Assembly (NCBI GenBank): GCA_900314635.1 | Contig: OMVY01000007.1 | Location: forward strand, 1 to 64,000 | Direction of reading: 5' to 3' | Length of the DNA stretch: 64,000 bases | Source: an uncultured Methanobrevibacter sp. | GTDB lineage: Archaea; Methanobacteriota; Methanobacteria; Methanobacteriales; Methanobacteriaceae | Shown here: positions 18,352-26,879 of the stretch, piece after piece | Numbering within the stretch: the first letter of the stretch is position 1 | Layout of the letters: the number at the start of each line of letters is the position of its first letter | The notes under the pieces: model-generated | Databases searched by the model: none | The model's input: the letters and a program-made list of their open reading frames with translations, nothing else | Told to the model about the DNA's origin: nothing | Position numbers and translations under genes: made by a program

Positions 18352-19260
18352 ATGTTAAATGTTAATTTATGCGGTATTGAATTGGAAAATCCCTTAATGC
18401 TTGCTGCTGGAATTCTTGGAAGCCATGCTTCCAGCATGAACCTTGTATTGGATGCAGGTGCAGGTGCGGTGGTAAGCAAATCATTTTCAAAAGAAGCAAA
18501 TGAAGGATACCATAATCCTACAACTGTGGAAGTGGAAGGAGGCATTATTAATGCTGTAGGGCTGTCAAGTCCTGGAGTCGATGCATTCTTGGAAGAGCTT
18601 GAGCTTGTAAACCGTGACAAGGGCAAGTCAATCGCTTCAATTTATGGTGCAAATCCTGAAGAATTTTCATATGTTGCAGAGAAGATAAGCAATCTGGTTG
18701 ATGCAATAGAACTTAATGTTTCCTGCCCTCATGCAATGGAAGGATATGGAGCATCCATTGGTGAAAACCCTGATTTGACCTGTGAAATCGTCAGCGCTGT
18801 AAAAGATGCAGTTGATGTTCCTGTATTTGCCAAGTTGACACCAAATGTAACTGATATCAAGGAAATAGCTGTTGCTGCAGAAAATGGAGGGGCAGATGGA
18901 CTTACATTGATCAATTCCCTCGGACCTGGAATGAAGATTGATATCGTGACAGGCCATCCGATTTTATCCAATAAATTCGGAGGAATGAGCGGTCCTGCAA
19001 TAAAGCCAATAGCTATCAGATGTGTTTATGATGTTTATGATGCCTGTGACATACCTATAATCGGCGTCGGTGGAGTACGCAATTATGAGGATGTTGTTGA
19101 ATTCTTATATGCTGGTGCTACTGCAGTTCAAATAGGAACATCCATAATGTATGAAGGTCCGGATATCTTTGGAAGAATAACTGCAGACCTGGATGGATTT
19201 TTAGAAGACAGTGAATTTGATTCAATTGAAGAAATGGTGGGTTTTGCTCATAAGGACTAA
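18352..19260 (+). CDS. pyrD: Dihydroorotate dehydrogenase, type 1B catalytic subunit
   Basis: Oxidises dihydroorotate to orotate in pyrimidine synthesis with FMN. The 302-residue beta/alpha barrel shows NPLMLAAGILGSHASSM, VVSKSFSKEANEGY, ELNVSCPHAMEGYG with the active-site Cys of class 1B enzymes, VFAKLTPNVTDIKEIA, and the FMN phosphate site IIGVGGVRNYEDVVEFLYAG. Start aggagttttattcATG. The electron-transfer subunit pyrK follows 68 bp downstream, making an operon for the heterotetrameric NAD-linked enzyme. Confidence 0.96.
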   Translation: MLNVNLCGIELENPLMLAAGILGSHASSMNLVLDAGAGAVVSKSFSKEANEGYHNPTTVEVEGGIINAVGLSSPGVDAFLEELELVNRDKGKSIASIYGANPEEFSYVAEKISNLVDAIELNVSCPHAMEGYGASIGENPDLTCEIVSAVKDAVDVPVFAKLTPNVTDIKEIAVAAENGGADGLTLINSLGPGMKIDIVTGHPILSNKFGGMSGPAIKPIAIRCVYDVYDACDIPIIGVGGVRNYEDVVEFLYAGATAVQIGTSIMYEGPDIFGRITADLDGFLEDSEFDSIEEMVGFAHKD

Positions 19261-19328
19261 TTCAATTATTTGAATAATTATTGATTGAATGGTAGTTGAA
19301 AGAGTGATAATAAGGAGTAAGTGATAAA

Positions 19329-20141
19329 ATGAAGCATGTTCCACAAGTTTTAGAGATTAAGGATATTATAGAGGAAACTCCTACAATTAAGACTTTTATT
19401 TTTGATTGGACTATGATTGGCGAGAAGATTCCATCCCCCGGCCAGTTTGTAATGGTTTGGAACTTCCATGATGAAAAGCCGATGTCAATCTCATATATTA
19501 ATGAAGCCAAGGATGAAATAGGTATTACTGTTAAAAAAGTAGGTGAGTTTACTGAAAATCTTCACACACTTCAAGTAGGGGATAAATTAGGCCTTCGTGG
19601 ACCTTATGGAAATGGTTTTGATACTGATTTGGAAGGCATGAAAGTGCTGGCTATTGGAGGAGGAGTCGGAATGGCTCCTATTGCTGCGTTTACTGAAGAA
19701 GCTTTAAAAAACAAGGCTCAGGTGGATGTTGTTTGTGCAGCGCAGACAATTAGTGAATTATTATTCAACAACAGGCTTAAAGATGCAGGAGCTAATGTTT
19801 ATACATGTACTGATGATGGATCCTGCGGTTTCAAAGGATTTGCAACTCACAGGGTTTTAGAGCTTATTGCAGTCAAGGAATACGACTGGGCTGTAGTTTG
19901 CGGACCTGAAGTCATGATGAAGCCTATTCATGGAACCTTGGATGTTAATGGAATCGATGGCGAATATTCCCTTGAGCGTTACATGAAATGTGCGATTGGA
20001 ATCTGCGGCCAGTGTTGTGTTGACAATACCGGCTGGAGGATATGCGCTGAAGGACCTGTGTTCTCATCTGATCAGCTCTCTCAAATAGATGAGTTCGGTA
20101 AGTTCCATAGAACTTCTTCAGGTTTGAAAGAGTATTTGTAA
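19329..20141 (+). CDS. pyrK: Dihydroorotate dehydrogenase electron transfer subunit
   Basis: Carries electrons from PyrD to NAD. The 270-residue protein has a ferredoxin-reductase-type FAD domain (PSPGQFVMVWNFHDEKPMSI; LGLRGPYGNGFD), a nucleotide-binding domain (KVLAIGGGVGMAPIAAF) and a C-terminal [2Fe-2S] cluster motif with four Cys in KCAIGICGQCC followed by RICAEGPVF. It lies directly after pyrD. Start site gtgataaaATG. Confidence 0.95.
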   Translation: MKHVPQVLEIKDIIEETPTIKTFIFDWTMIGEKIPSPGQFVMVWNFHDEKPMSISYINEAKDEIGITVKKVGEFTENLHTLQVGDKLGLRGPYGNGFDTDLEGMKVLAIGGGVGMAPIAAFTEEALKNKAQVDVVCAAQTISELLFNNRLKDAGANVYTCTDDGSCGFKGFATHRVLELIAVKEYDWAVVCGPEVMMKPIHGTLDVNGIDGEYSLERYMKCAIGICGQCCVDNTGWRICAEGPVFSSDQLSQIDEFGKFHRTSSGLKEYL

Positions 20142-20331
20142 AATTTCTGTTGTATTTAATTAATGATTATATAATCATGATGGTAAACCTTTAAATTGGT
20201 TGTGTATAGTAAACTTTTAAATGATTTATATGAAGTAACCTTATGGATTGATGGTAACCTTAAGAACTAAACCTTAAATAAGTTTAAATCCCATAATCCG
20301 GCCGAATTATAAAATTTCCCAGGTAATTAAA

Positions 20332-21558
20332 ATGAATGAAAATGTTTTGAATAAATTAAAACTTCCAATAATTTTAATCGTTATATTGCTTGCAATTTCT
20401 TTTCTTTCAGTTGTGCCTGTGCTGAATATGATTCTTTTAGGGGCCATGCTTGCTTATGGAATTAGGCCGATAGCTTCTAAAATTCAAACAAAAACAAAAT
20501 ACCAATCCGTATCAATTATTTTAGCAATCGTGATTGTCATTATTCCAATAATTTTAGTGATGGTCTACATGATCTTTGAGTCAATAGGGCTAATGTCATC
20601 ATTTTTAAAGGCAGGTGGATTTTCACTAGGCACAAATTCATCAGAAGTTGGAACCATAATCGTCCAAAACTTGCCTGTGAATGTGCAGGATATGATTCAG
20701 CCTCATATTGGAAGAATAAATGCAGGAATCAGCCAGTTATTCAGCCTTTTGCTTGATTATATTTTTGAATTTATAAAGAATGTTCCTGATGCATTAATTA
20801 AAATATTCATTTTGGTTTGTTCCATTTACTACTTCACCAAGGATGGGGACAATATCTGGGATTATGTCTTTGCATTCATACCTGATGATCAGAAAACATT
20901 CTTTGATAACGTGTTTAATGATGTCGGAGAAGTATTGAAGAGTATTTTCTATGGACACTTCCTGACTGCAATCATCATAGGCGTAATGGCTGCTATAGGT
21001 TACTATATTCTCGGTTATCCATTCATATTATTCATTGGTGTGGTAACAGCATTTTTCCAATTGCTTCCAGTCCTTGGTCCGTGGATTGTTTACTGGTCAC
21101 TGATACTTTATGATGTATTTATCACAGGAAATATTCCAAGAGCGATAATCACTCTTCTTTTTGGATTTGTTCTTAGTTTAAGCGATATGTACATACGCCC
21201 TGCTCTTACAAGCAGGTATGTTGATGTTCATCCATTGATTCTTTTAATAGGTTTCCTGGCAGGGCCATTGACTTTAGGTCTTATTGGATTCATATTAGGG
21301 CCTTTGATTCTGGGAATAACTTATGCTGTGATTATTTCTGTTAAAAAGGAAATTGATTTGGAAAAATCCAAAGAGAGTAGTGGTGTGGATTCAACTGAAT
21401 CTGAACCGGACAGCATTGATTTGGAAAAATCTGGGGAAAATGATGATGGTTTAACAGAATCTGAACCTGGTGATATTGATTTGGAAAAATCTGGGGAAAA
21501 TGATGATGGTTTAACAGAATCTGAACTTGATGACATTGATTCTGTAGCTAATGATTAA
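20332..21558 (+). CDS. PerM/YdiK (AI-2E family) membrane protein with repeat tail
   Basis: A 408-residue integral membrane protein of the AI-2E/PerM family, with 7-8 hydrophobic helices between residues 10 and 345. Family marks include the glycine-rich YGHFLTAIIIGVMAAIGYY, FFQLLPVLGPWIVY and DMYIRPALTSRYVDVHPL. Members are thought to be transporters or exporters; the substrate in archaea is unknown. The cytoplasmic tail (residues 345-408) is made of three 20-residue acidic repeats (DIDLEKSGENDDGLTESEPG), which are 60-nt DNA repeats and not part of the family. No clear ribosome-binding site stands directly before the ATG (ccaggtaattaaaATG is acceptable). Confidence 0.85.
   Translation: MNENVLNKLKLPIILIVILLAISFLSVVPVLNMILLGAMLAYGIRPIASKIQTKTKYQSVSIILAIVIVIIPIILVMVYMIFESIGLMSSFLKAGGFSLGTNSSEVGTIIVQNLPVNVQDMIQPHIGRINAGISQLFSLLLDYIFEFIKNVPDALIKIFILVCSIYYFTKDGDNIWDYVFAFIPDDQKTFFDNVFNDVGEVLKSIFYGHFLTAIIIGVMAAIGYYILGYPFILFIGVVTAFFQLLPVLGPWIVYWSLILYDVFITGNIPRAIITLLFGFVLSLSDMYIRPALTSRYVDVHPLILLIGFLAGPLTLGLIGFILGPLILGITYAVIISVKKEIDLEKSKESSGVDSTESEPDSIDLEKSGENDDGLTESEPGDIDLEKSGENDDGLTESELDDIDSVAND
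21358..21540 (+). repeat. 60-nt in-frame tandem repeat, three copies
   Basis: Units at about 21358-21417, 21418-21477 and 21478-21537 encode the acidic tail of the PerM-like protein. The last two copies are almost identical in DNA, the first is diverged. The period keeps the reading frame, so copy number can vary without breaking the gene. Confidence 0.85.
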
Positions 21559-21616
21559 ATAAATAAAATTCTAAATAATTAATAATTCAATTGATAAAAA
21601 TTTACAGGTAGATAAA

Positions 21617-23479
21617 ATGACAAAAAGAAACATGATCCTTTTAGATATTGATTATATAACAAAGGATGATAAGCCGGTTATACGTTTATTCGGTAAAGTA
21701 AAAGGAAAATCCAATGACATTATCGCTTTGGATGATTCTTTTGTTCCATATCTCTACATCATGCCAAATGGAGATATAGATGACTGTATAAATGATTTAA
21801 AAGAACTGGAGTCTGCAGGTAAATTAAAAATCAATGTTTTGGAAAAGGTAGTCAAGACAGACTATCAAATTCCAAAGGAATTCATAAAGCTTTACTTGAC
21901 TCACCCTCAAGAGGTGCCTCAATACAGGGATGATTTATGGAGTCTTGATTCAGTAAAAGCTCTTAGAGAGCATGACATTCCATTTTATAGAAGATATCTA
22001 ATCGACAACGACCTCATTCCAATGGGCGAGCTGGAAATTGAGGGGGAGCTTATTGATTCATATGAGACAATCGATTCCGATGATGAGAATCTTGAGATTC
22101 TAAAATTATCAAAATCTCCAATTACAGTAAATACAGATTTTCAAGATTTGAAGATGATGAGCTTCGACCTTGAAGTCTACAACCCTCATGGAATGCCGAA
22201 TTCAGAAAACGATGAAATCATCATGATAGGAATTGACAGCAATGTAGGCATTAGAAAAGTCATATCAACCAAGGGTGAGGAATTCCTAGGTGATGAGGAA
22301 ATGAGCTTCATCCAAAGCGTTCGCGATGAGAAGGAAATGATTGAAGAGTTTGTGAAAACTGTCAAGGAAAGCAATGTGGATATCATAATCGGTTACAATT
22401 CAGATAATTTTGATTTTCCATATTTGAAGGACAGGGCCAAGATACTTGGCGTTGACTTGGACCTGGGCATGGATGGTTCCACAGTCAAATTCTTAAGACG
22501 AGGATATGCAAATGCTGCAAGTTTCAAGGGACTATTGCATATTGATTTGTATCTGGTTATGAGAAGATACATGTCTCTTGACCGCTATACTCTTGAGAGG
22601 GTTTATCTCGAGCTCTTTGGAGAGGAAAAAATCGATGTGCCTGGAGAGCGCATTTATCAATTCTGGGATAATGGAGGAGAAGAACTTAAAAATCTCTTCA
22701 AATACTCTCTTGATGATGTTGTAGCTACTTTGAAAATTGCAGATCAGATCCTGCCGTTGAATTTGGAGCTTACCCGTTTCGCAGGTCAGCCTTTCTTTGA
22801 TGTCAGCCGTATGTCAACAGGTCAGCAGGCGGAATGGTTTTTGGTTAGAAAAGCATATGAAAGAAATGAGATGGTTCCAAACAAGCCAAACATGACCAAA
22901 GGAGATGTTGTAAGGCGAGGAAATAATTCCGGAGGTTATGTGAGGGAGCCTGAGAAGGGATTGCATGAGAATCTGGTGCAATTCGATTTCAGAAGCCTGT
23001 ATCCTAGTTTGATCATATCCAAAAATATCTCCCCTGATGTTCTGGTCAAGGATGATGATTTGGATTATTTCGCTGAGGGAAACGACATTGACTTGGATAC
23101 CGACGAGTACTATGTCTGTCCTGAACATTACTACAAGTTTAAAAAAGAGCCTAAGGGTTTTATTCCATCAGTTGTAGGAGACATATTGGATGAGAGGTTC
23201 AAACTCAAGCGCGAGATGAAGGCTTGTGAAGACCCTGTTTTGAAAAGGAGTCTGGATGTGCAGCAGCAGGCGTTGAAAAGGCTGGCAAATACAATGTTCG
23301 GCAGTTTCGGATTTTTAAGATTCAGATGGTATTCATTTGAATGCGCTCAGGCGATAACAGCCTGGGGAAGGCAGCATATCAAGAAAGCCATGAAGGAAGC
23401 TGAAAAGTATGGATTTTATGCAATCTATGCTGATACTGATGGTTTTTATGCAAAGTACAATCCAGACAAGAAAGATTAA
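21617..23479 (+). CDS. polB1: Family B DNA polymerase, large subunit of a split enzyme
   Basis: Replicative-type DNA polymerase fragment of 620 residues. The 3'-5' exonuclease motifs are present: ExoI MMSFDLEVYNPHG (about 183), ExoII IIGYNSDNFDFPYL (about 258) and ExoIII YSLDDVVAT (about 370). Polymerase motif A is FDFRSLYPSLIIS (about 457), motif B is LKRLANTMFGSFGF (about 555) and motif C is YADTDGFYAKY (about 608). The protein stops about 10 residues after motif C, so the thumb domain is missing. In Methanothermobacter the enzyme is encoded as two separate genes with the same break point, so this is the natural large subunit and not a truncation; the small-subunit gene is not in this window. 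No continuation of the frame is seen after the stop. Confidence 0.93.
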   Translation: MTKRNMILLDIDYITKDDKPVIRLFGKVKGKSNDIIALDDSFVPYLYIMPNGDIDDCINDLKELESAGKLKINVLEKVVKTDYQIPKEFIKLYLTHPQEVPQYRDDLWSLDSVKALREHDIPFYRRYLIDNDLIPMGELEIEGELIDSYETIDSDDENLEILKLSKSPITVNTDFQDLKMMSFDLEVYNPHGMPNSENDEIIMIGIDSNVGIRKVISTKGEEFLGDEEMSFIQSVRDEKEMIEEFVKTVKESNVDIIIGYNSDNFDFPYLKDRAKILGVDLDLGMDGSTVKFLRRGYANAASFKGLLHIDLYLVMRRYMSLDRYTLERVYLELFGEEKIDVPGERIYQFWDNGGEELKNLFKYSLDDVVATLKIADQILPLNLELTRFAGQPFFDVSRMSTGQQAEWFLVRKAYERNEMVPNKPNMTKGDVVRRGNNSGGYVREPEKGLHENLVQFDFRSLYPSLIISKNISPDVLVKDDDLDYFAEGNDIDLDTDEYYVCPEHYYKFKKEPKGFIPSVVGDILDERFKLKREMKACEDPVLKRSLDVQQQALKRLANTMFGSFGFLRFRWYSFECAQAITAWGRQHIKKAMKEAEKYGFYAIYADTDGFYAKYNPDKKD

Positions 23480-23506
23480 TGAAGATATTATTATTAAGGT
23501 GATTTA

Positions 23507-23899
23507 ATGGTTAAACCTAAAAAAGTGCTTGATACAAAGCTTTGGGATAAGTTTGCAAATGATTTGGAAGTTCAATTGGCTATTTTAAAGCCGGGAACTA
23601 AAATAGCTTTTTTTGTAGGTGAAAGCGATAAGAATTATTTATTCATTAACCGTGTTGAAGGAGCTGTCAATCATGAATTCAAGGTCAATGGATCTTTGAA
23701 CATGATGGATTTGGATTTGTTCTTTACTGTTGCAGAAGATGATGCATTGGAAATTCTCGAGGATTCAAGCAAGCTGGAGGAGTTTGTTAGTGATGGAAGG
23801 CTGGGAATAGTCTGCATGGTTGATGATGTTGCAATGGAAGAAAAATCCATAGACAAGTTCCTGCAGAATCTGGGATTCAAGCCTATGCTCGGATTTTAA
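23507..23899 (+). CDS. Conserved small protein, function unknown
   Basis: 130 residues, acidic, soluble, beginning MVKPKKVLDTKLWDKFAND and ending KFLQNLGFKPMLGF. It follows polB1 by 27 bp with its own site (aaggtgatttaATG) and is therefore likely co-transcribed with the polymerase. A hydrophobic-strand pattern (GTKIAFFVGESDKNYLFI) suggests a compact alpha/beta or lipid-binding-like fold, but I do not recognise the family. Confidence 0.7.
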   Translation: MVKPKKVLDTKLWDKFANDLEVQLAILKPGTKIAFFVGESDKNYLFINRVEGAVNHEFKVNGSLNMMDLDLFFTVAEDDALEILEDSSKLEEFVSDGRLGIVCMVDDVAMEEKSIDKFLQNLGFKPMLGF

Positions 23900-23926
23900 T
23901 TTTTTCAAATGATTATTTAATTTTTA

Positions 23927-23998
23927 GGGGTTATGCCCATAATCTTTTTTCAAATGATTATTGTCAATTCTCATGGGTTACGCCCATAATCTTTTTTT
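23927..23998 (+). terminator. Tandem hairpin-plus-T-tract terminators
   Basis: Two copies of a 45-bp unit lie right after the stop of the previous gene. Each contains a GGG/CCC hairpin followed by a T run: GGGGttatgCCCAT then ATCTTTTTT (23927-23950), and ATGGGttacgCCCAT then aatcTTTTTTT (23973-23998). Both copies also share tttttcaaatgattat. They are placed to end the polB1 transcript. Confidence 0.65.
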
Positions 23999-24248
23999 AT
24001 TAAATTATTATATTTGCATTAACTTATCTACATAATTAATTTTAAATTTTTATTTGTCTGCTATTTCTTTAAAAATATTGTTGTAAACTATGTTTAAAAT
24101 ATGGTTTGAATAATTTCTTTTAAAATAATTGGTCGCTAAATCGATTATTTTGTATTGTTTTTTGAATGGTGTTTATATTTTTAAATAATTGGCTAGCGAG
24201 ATATTTTTTTAGAATTTTATGATTTGAAAAATAGTAATTGTAAGGATA

Positions 24249-24362
24249 AATCCATATTGGTAAAAAGTAGGAATTATAAAAATAGGTTTTTAAAAAATGA
24301 TTTTGGGAATAATCCATATTGGTAAAAAGTAGGAATAATCCATATTGGTAAAAAGTAGGGAT
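24249..24362. repeat. 26-bp repeat, three copies (two in tandem)
   Basis: AATCCATATTGGTAAAAAGT with the tail AGGAAT occurs at 24249-24274, 24311-24336 and 24337-24362; the last two are directly adjacent. It lies in the 504 bp between the convergent polB1 group and comC, which has no gene. The unit is not strongly palindromic, so a simple terminator role is not evident. Confidence 0.8.
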
Positions 24363-24403
24363 TATGATTTTTAAAAATAGTAAAAAAAAGAATAAATAAA
24401 GAT

Positions 24404-25435
24404 TTATTCAGTTAAATAACTGTCTAAATCAATATCTAAGTCTGTACAAATTTTAGTCAAGGTTTCGTAGAGTTTCTCATCTACTTCAAGGCCTTTAACT
24501 TCGTTTTCTTTTATTCTGCTTACTTCAAGGTCACCAGGAATAGCCATTGCTCCGCCGTCTCTGATTTCTTGAACGAATTCTTCAACTTCTTTTTTGAATG
24601 TGTCAATGTCCACAAACTTGGAAGGGTCGATTGCTACGAATAGATCTCCTTTAGTACAGTCTTCCTTGTAATCTCCAGCAGTTCCTTTAACAGCGGCTCC
24701 GAATGCAGCGTTTACTAGAGGGCCGGTTAGAATCTCAATCATGAAGCTTAATGCATATCCTTTGAATCCACCGAATGGCAGGATGGAACCTTCAAGTGCT
24801 GTGGTAGGGTCGGTAGTTGGGTTTCCTTCCTTATCGATTGCAAAGTTAGGAGGCAGTTCCTCTCCTTTTCTTTGACATTCAAGGATTTTTCCTCTTGCTC
24901 CAACGGAAGTTGCCATATCCACAGTAATATATGTGCCATTTGCAGGAATTCCGATTGCTACAGGGTTGGTACCGAGAATCGCGGTATGTCCTCCAAGAGG
25001 AGCAACTCCAGGTTCTGTATTGCATAACACTATACCAACCATGTCATTTTTAATAGCAAGGTCTGAATAGTATCCGGTTACTCCGAAGTGGTTGGAGTTG
25101 AATGTACCTACAGCGGCAATACCAGTATTTTTCGCCTTTTCAATAGCAAGCATCATTGACTGGTGTGCGACATACTGGCCGAAAAGGCTGTGTCCATCAA
25201 TTAATGCAATGGATTCGGTTTCTTTCACAATTTCAAAGTCTCCATCGGTTTCAATGAAACCGTTGTTGATTCCTCTGATATATTGAGGGAATCTTCCAAG
25301 TCCGTGAGAAGTGAATCCTTTTAAATCTGAATCAAGGGTAGCTTCGGTGATTATCTCGGCCTGGTTTTCAGCTACTCCAATTTTTAATAAAATTTCCTTA
25401 ACGAGTTTTTTCTCATTTTCAACACTAATATTCAT
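24404..25435 (-). CDS. comC: L-sulfolactate dehydrogenase (Ldh2 family)
   Basis: A 343-residue NAD(P)-dependent dehydrogenase of the LDH2/MDH2 fold. Motifs: GFTSHGLGRFPQYIRGI with the active-site His, GTFNSNHFGVTGYY, IGIVLCNTEPGVAPLGG-like segment, and PFGGFKGYALSFMIEILTGPL. In Methanobacteriales the member in this gene context oxidises sulfolactate to sulfopyruvate for coenzyme M synthesis; malate dehydrogenase is the alternative. Start supported by ggaggataaaaATG. The polB1 - comC - purM - fttA - psmB order is that expected for this order of archaea. Confidence 0.85.
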   Translation of the reverse strand: MNISVENEKKLVKEILLKIGVAENQAEIITEATLDSDLKGFTSHGLGRFPQYIRGINNGFIETDGDFEIVKETESIALIDGHSLFGQYVAHQSMMLAIEKAKNTGIAAVGTFNSNHFGVTGYYSDLAIKNDMVGIVLCNTEPGVAPLGGHTAILGTNPVAIGIPANGTYITVDMATSVGARGKILECQRKGEELPPNFAIDKEGNPTTDPTTALEGSILPFGGFKGYALSFMIEILTGPLVNAAFGAAVKGTAGDYKEDCTKGDLFVAIDPSKFVDIDTFKKEVEEFVQEIRDGGAMAIPGDLEVSRIKENEVKGLEVDEKLYETLTKICTDLDIDLDSYLTE

Positions 25436-25658
25436 TTTTATCCTCCATTGTCCCTTTTAGTGTTTAATCGTAAATAAGCAGTATAAGCTTTTTTAATAAA
25501 AAATATCAAAAAATATTAAGAAGATAATCTTTTCTGTACCTGTTTATGTTTTAAAGATATGGTAATCTTATTCTACGTATGTTTAGGTTTTTAAGATAAT
25601 CTTTTTCTGCATCTGATTAGGTTTAAAGAAAAGATATCTTTTTAAAACAGTTTTAAAA

Positions 25659-26678
25659 TTAATAGCTAATTTCAGTTCCTTCAAAGGTTTTAACAGTGAT
25701 TATTCCATCTGATGTAACTGTTCCTACCTTGTAGCTTTCAATGTTTTCATTCAATGCAGCTAAAACATCATCAGCTTCTTGTGGGCTGGCTATGACAACA
25801 AATCCGATTCCCATATTGAATACCTTGTACATCTCTTCAAGAGGAACTCCCTGTTCGTAAATCAATTTGAAAATGTCTTGAGGTTCCGGATATGCGTCGA
25901 TATTGAATCCAATGCCTTTTTTTAATCTTGAAAGGTTGTTTACTCCACCACCAGTCATGTGTGCAAGCCCTTTTATGTTGAAGCCTTTTCCTAAAAGGTC
26001 TACAATAGCTTTAACATATAACTGTGTAGGTTTAAGTAATTCTTCTCCGATTGTGATATCGGAATTAGGCATCTTATCATCTGCCTTGTATCCTCCGTCT
26101 TCAAATATCGCACGTCTTGCAAGACTTAATCCGTTACTGTGAATTCCACTGCTTCTAAGACCAATCAGCACATCTCCTTCTTCTATGTCTGCTCCTGTAA
26201 TGATCTTGTCCTTGTCTACAAATCCGATTCCAGTTCCAGCTAGGTCAAAATCTTTTACAATACCTGGAAGGGATGCGGTTTCTCCTCCGATAATAGCTAT
26301 TTTAGAATCTTCTGCTCCTTTTACAAGTCCGTCTGCAATTTCTTCAGCTATTTTTGGGTCAGGCTCTTCCACAGCAAGGTAGTCTACAAGAGCAATAGGT
26401 TCTGCGCCTACACATAAGATATCGTTTACAACCATTGCAATCATATCGATTCCTATGGTGTCGTATTTATCCATCATCTTAGCTATGAGGATTTTGCTTC
26501 CAACTCCGTCAGTACTCATGGCTATTGCCTTATCGCCAAGTTCAACGAGTGCGGCGAAATGTCCGCTGTCTGTTATGATATTTCTAAAGTCAAGTGTCGG
26601 TTTAAGTTTTTCAGCAATTTTAGATACTGTTAATGCTTCAAGATCTATGTCAACACCAGATTCTGAATAAGTAACCAT
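25659..26678 (-). CDS. purM: Phosphoribosylformylglycinamidine cyclo-ligase
   Basis: Closes the imidazole ring in purine synthesis using ATP, producing AIR. The 339-residue PurM shows TYSESGVDID at the start, GHFAALVELG, AMSTDGVGSKILIA, GAEPIALVDYLAVE, IGGETASLPGIV, GLRSSGIHSNGLSLAR and GLAHMTGGGVNNLSRL. The start at 26678 is preferred over the ATG 15 nt upstream because ggtgaactg precedes it. Confidence 0.95.
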   Translation of the reverse strand: MVTYSESGVDIDLEALTVSKIAEKLKPTLDFRNIITDSGHFAALVELGDKAIAMSTDGVGSKILIAKMMDKYDTIGIDMIAMVVNDILCVGAEPIALVDYLAVEEPDPKIAEEIADGLVKGAEDSKIAIIGGETASLPGIVKDFDLAGTGIGFVDKDKIITGADIEEGDVLIGLRSSGIHSNGLSLARRAIFEDGGYKADDKMPNSDITIGEELLKPTQLYVKAIVDLLGKGFNIKGLAHMTGGGVNNLSRLKKGIGFNIDAYPEPQDIFKLIYEQGVPLEEMYKVFNMGIGFVVIASPQEADDVLAALNENIESYKVGTVTSDGIITVKTFEGTEISY

Positions 26679-26879
26679 CAGTTCACCTACCATTTAAATT
26701 CTGTTAATCCTATGATTTTTTAAAATCAATTCTATTTTTTAATCATTGTTAAAAAAATTATCATTAGTTAAAGATTTTTTAACTAAAGATTGAAATAATA
26801 TTTCGTCAGTTTTATATTTGTTTTTCGCTATTATATATCATTATGTTTTATTTTCTTGTTAGTGACTGATAAAACAATA

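Noticed and set aside
24249-24362. Possible CRISPR array
   Set aside because: Two units are directly adjacent with no spacer.
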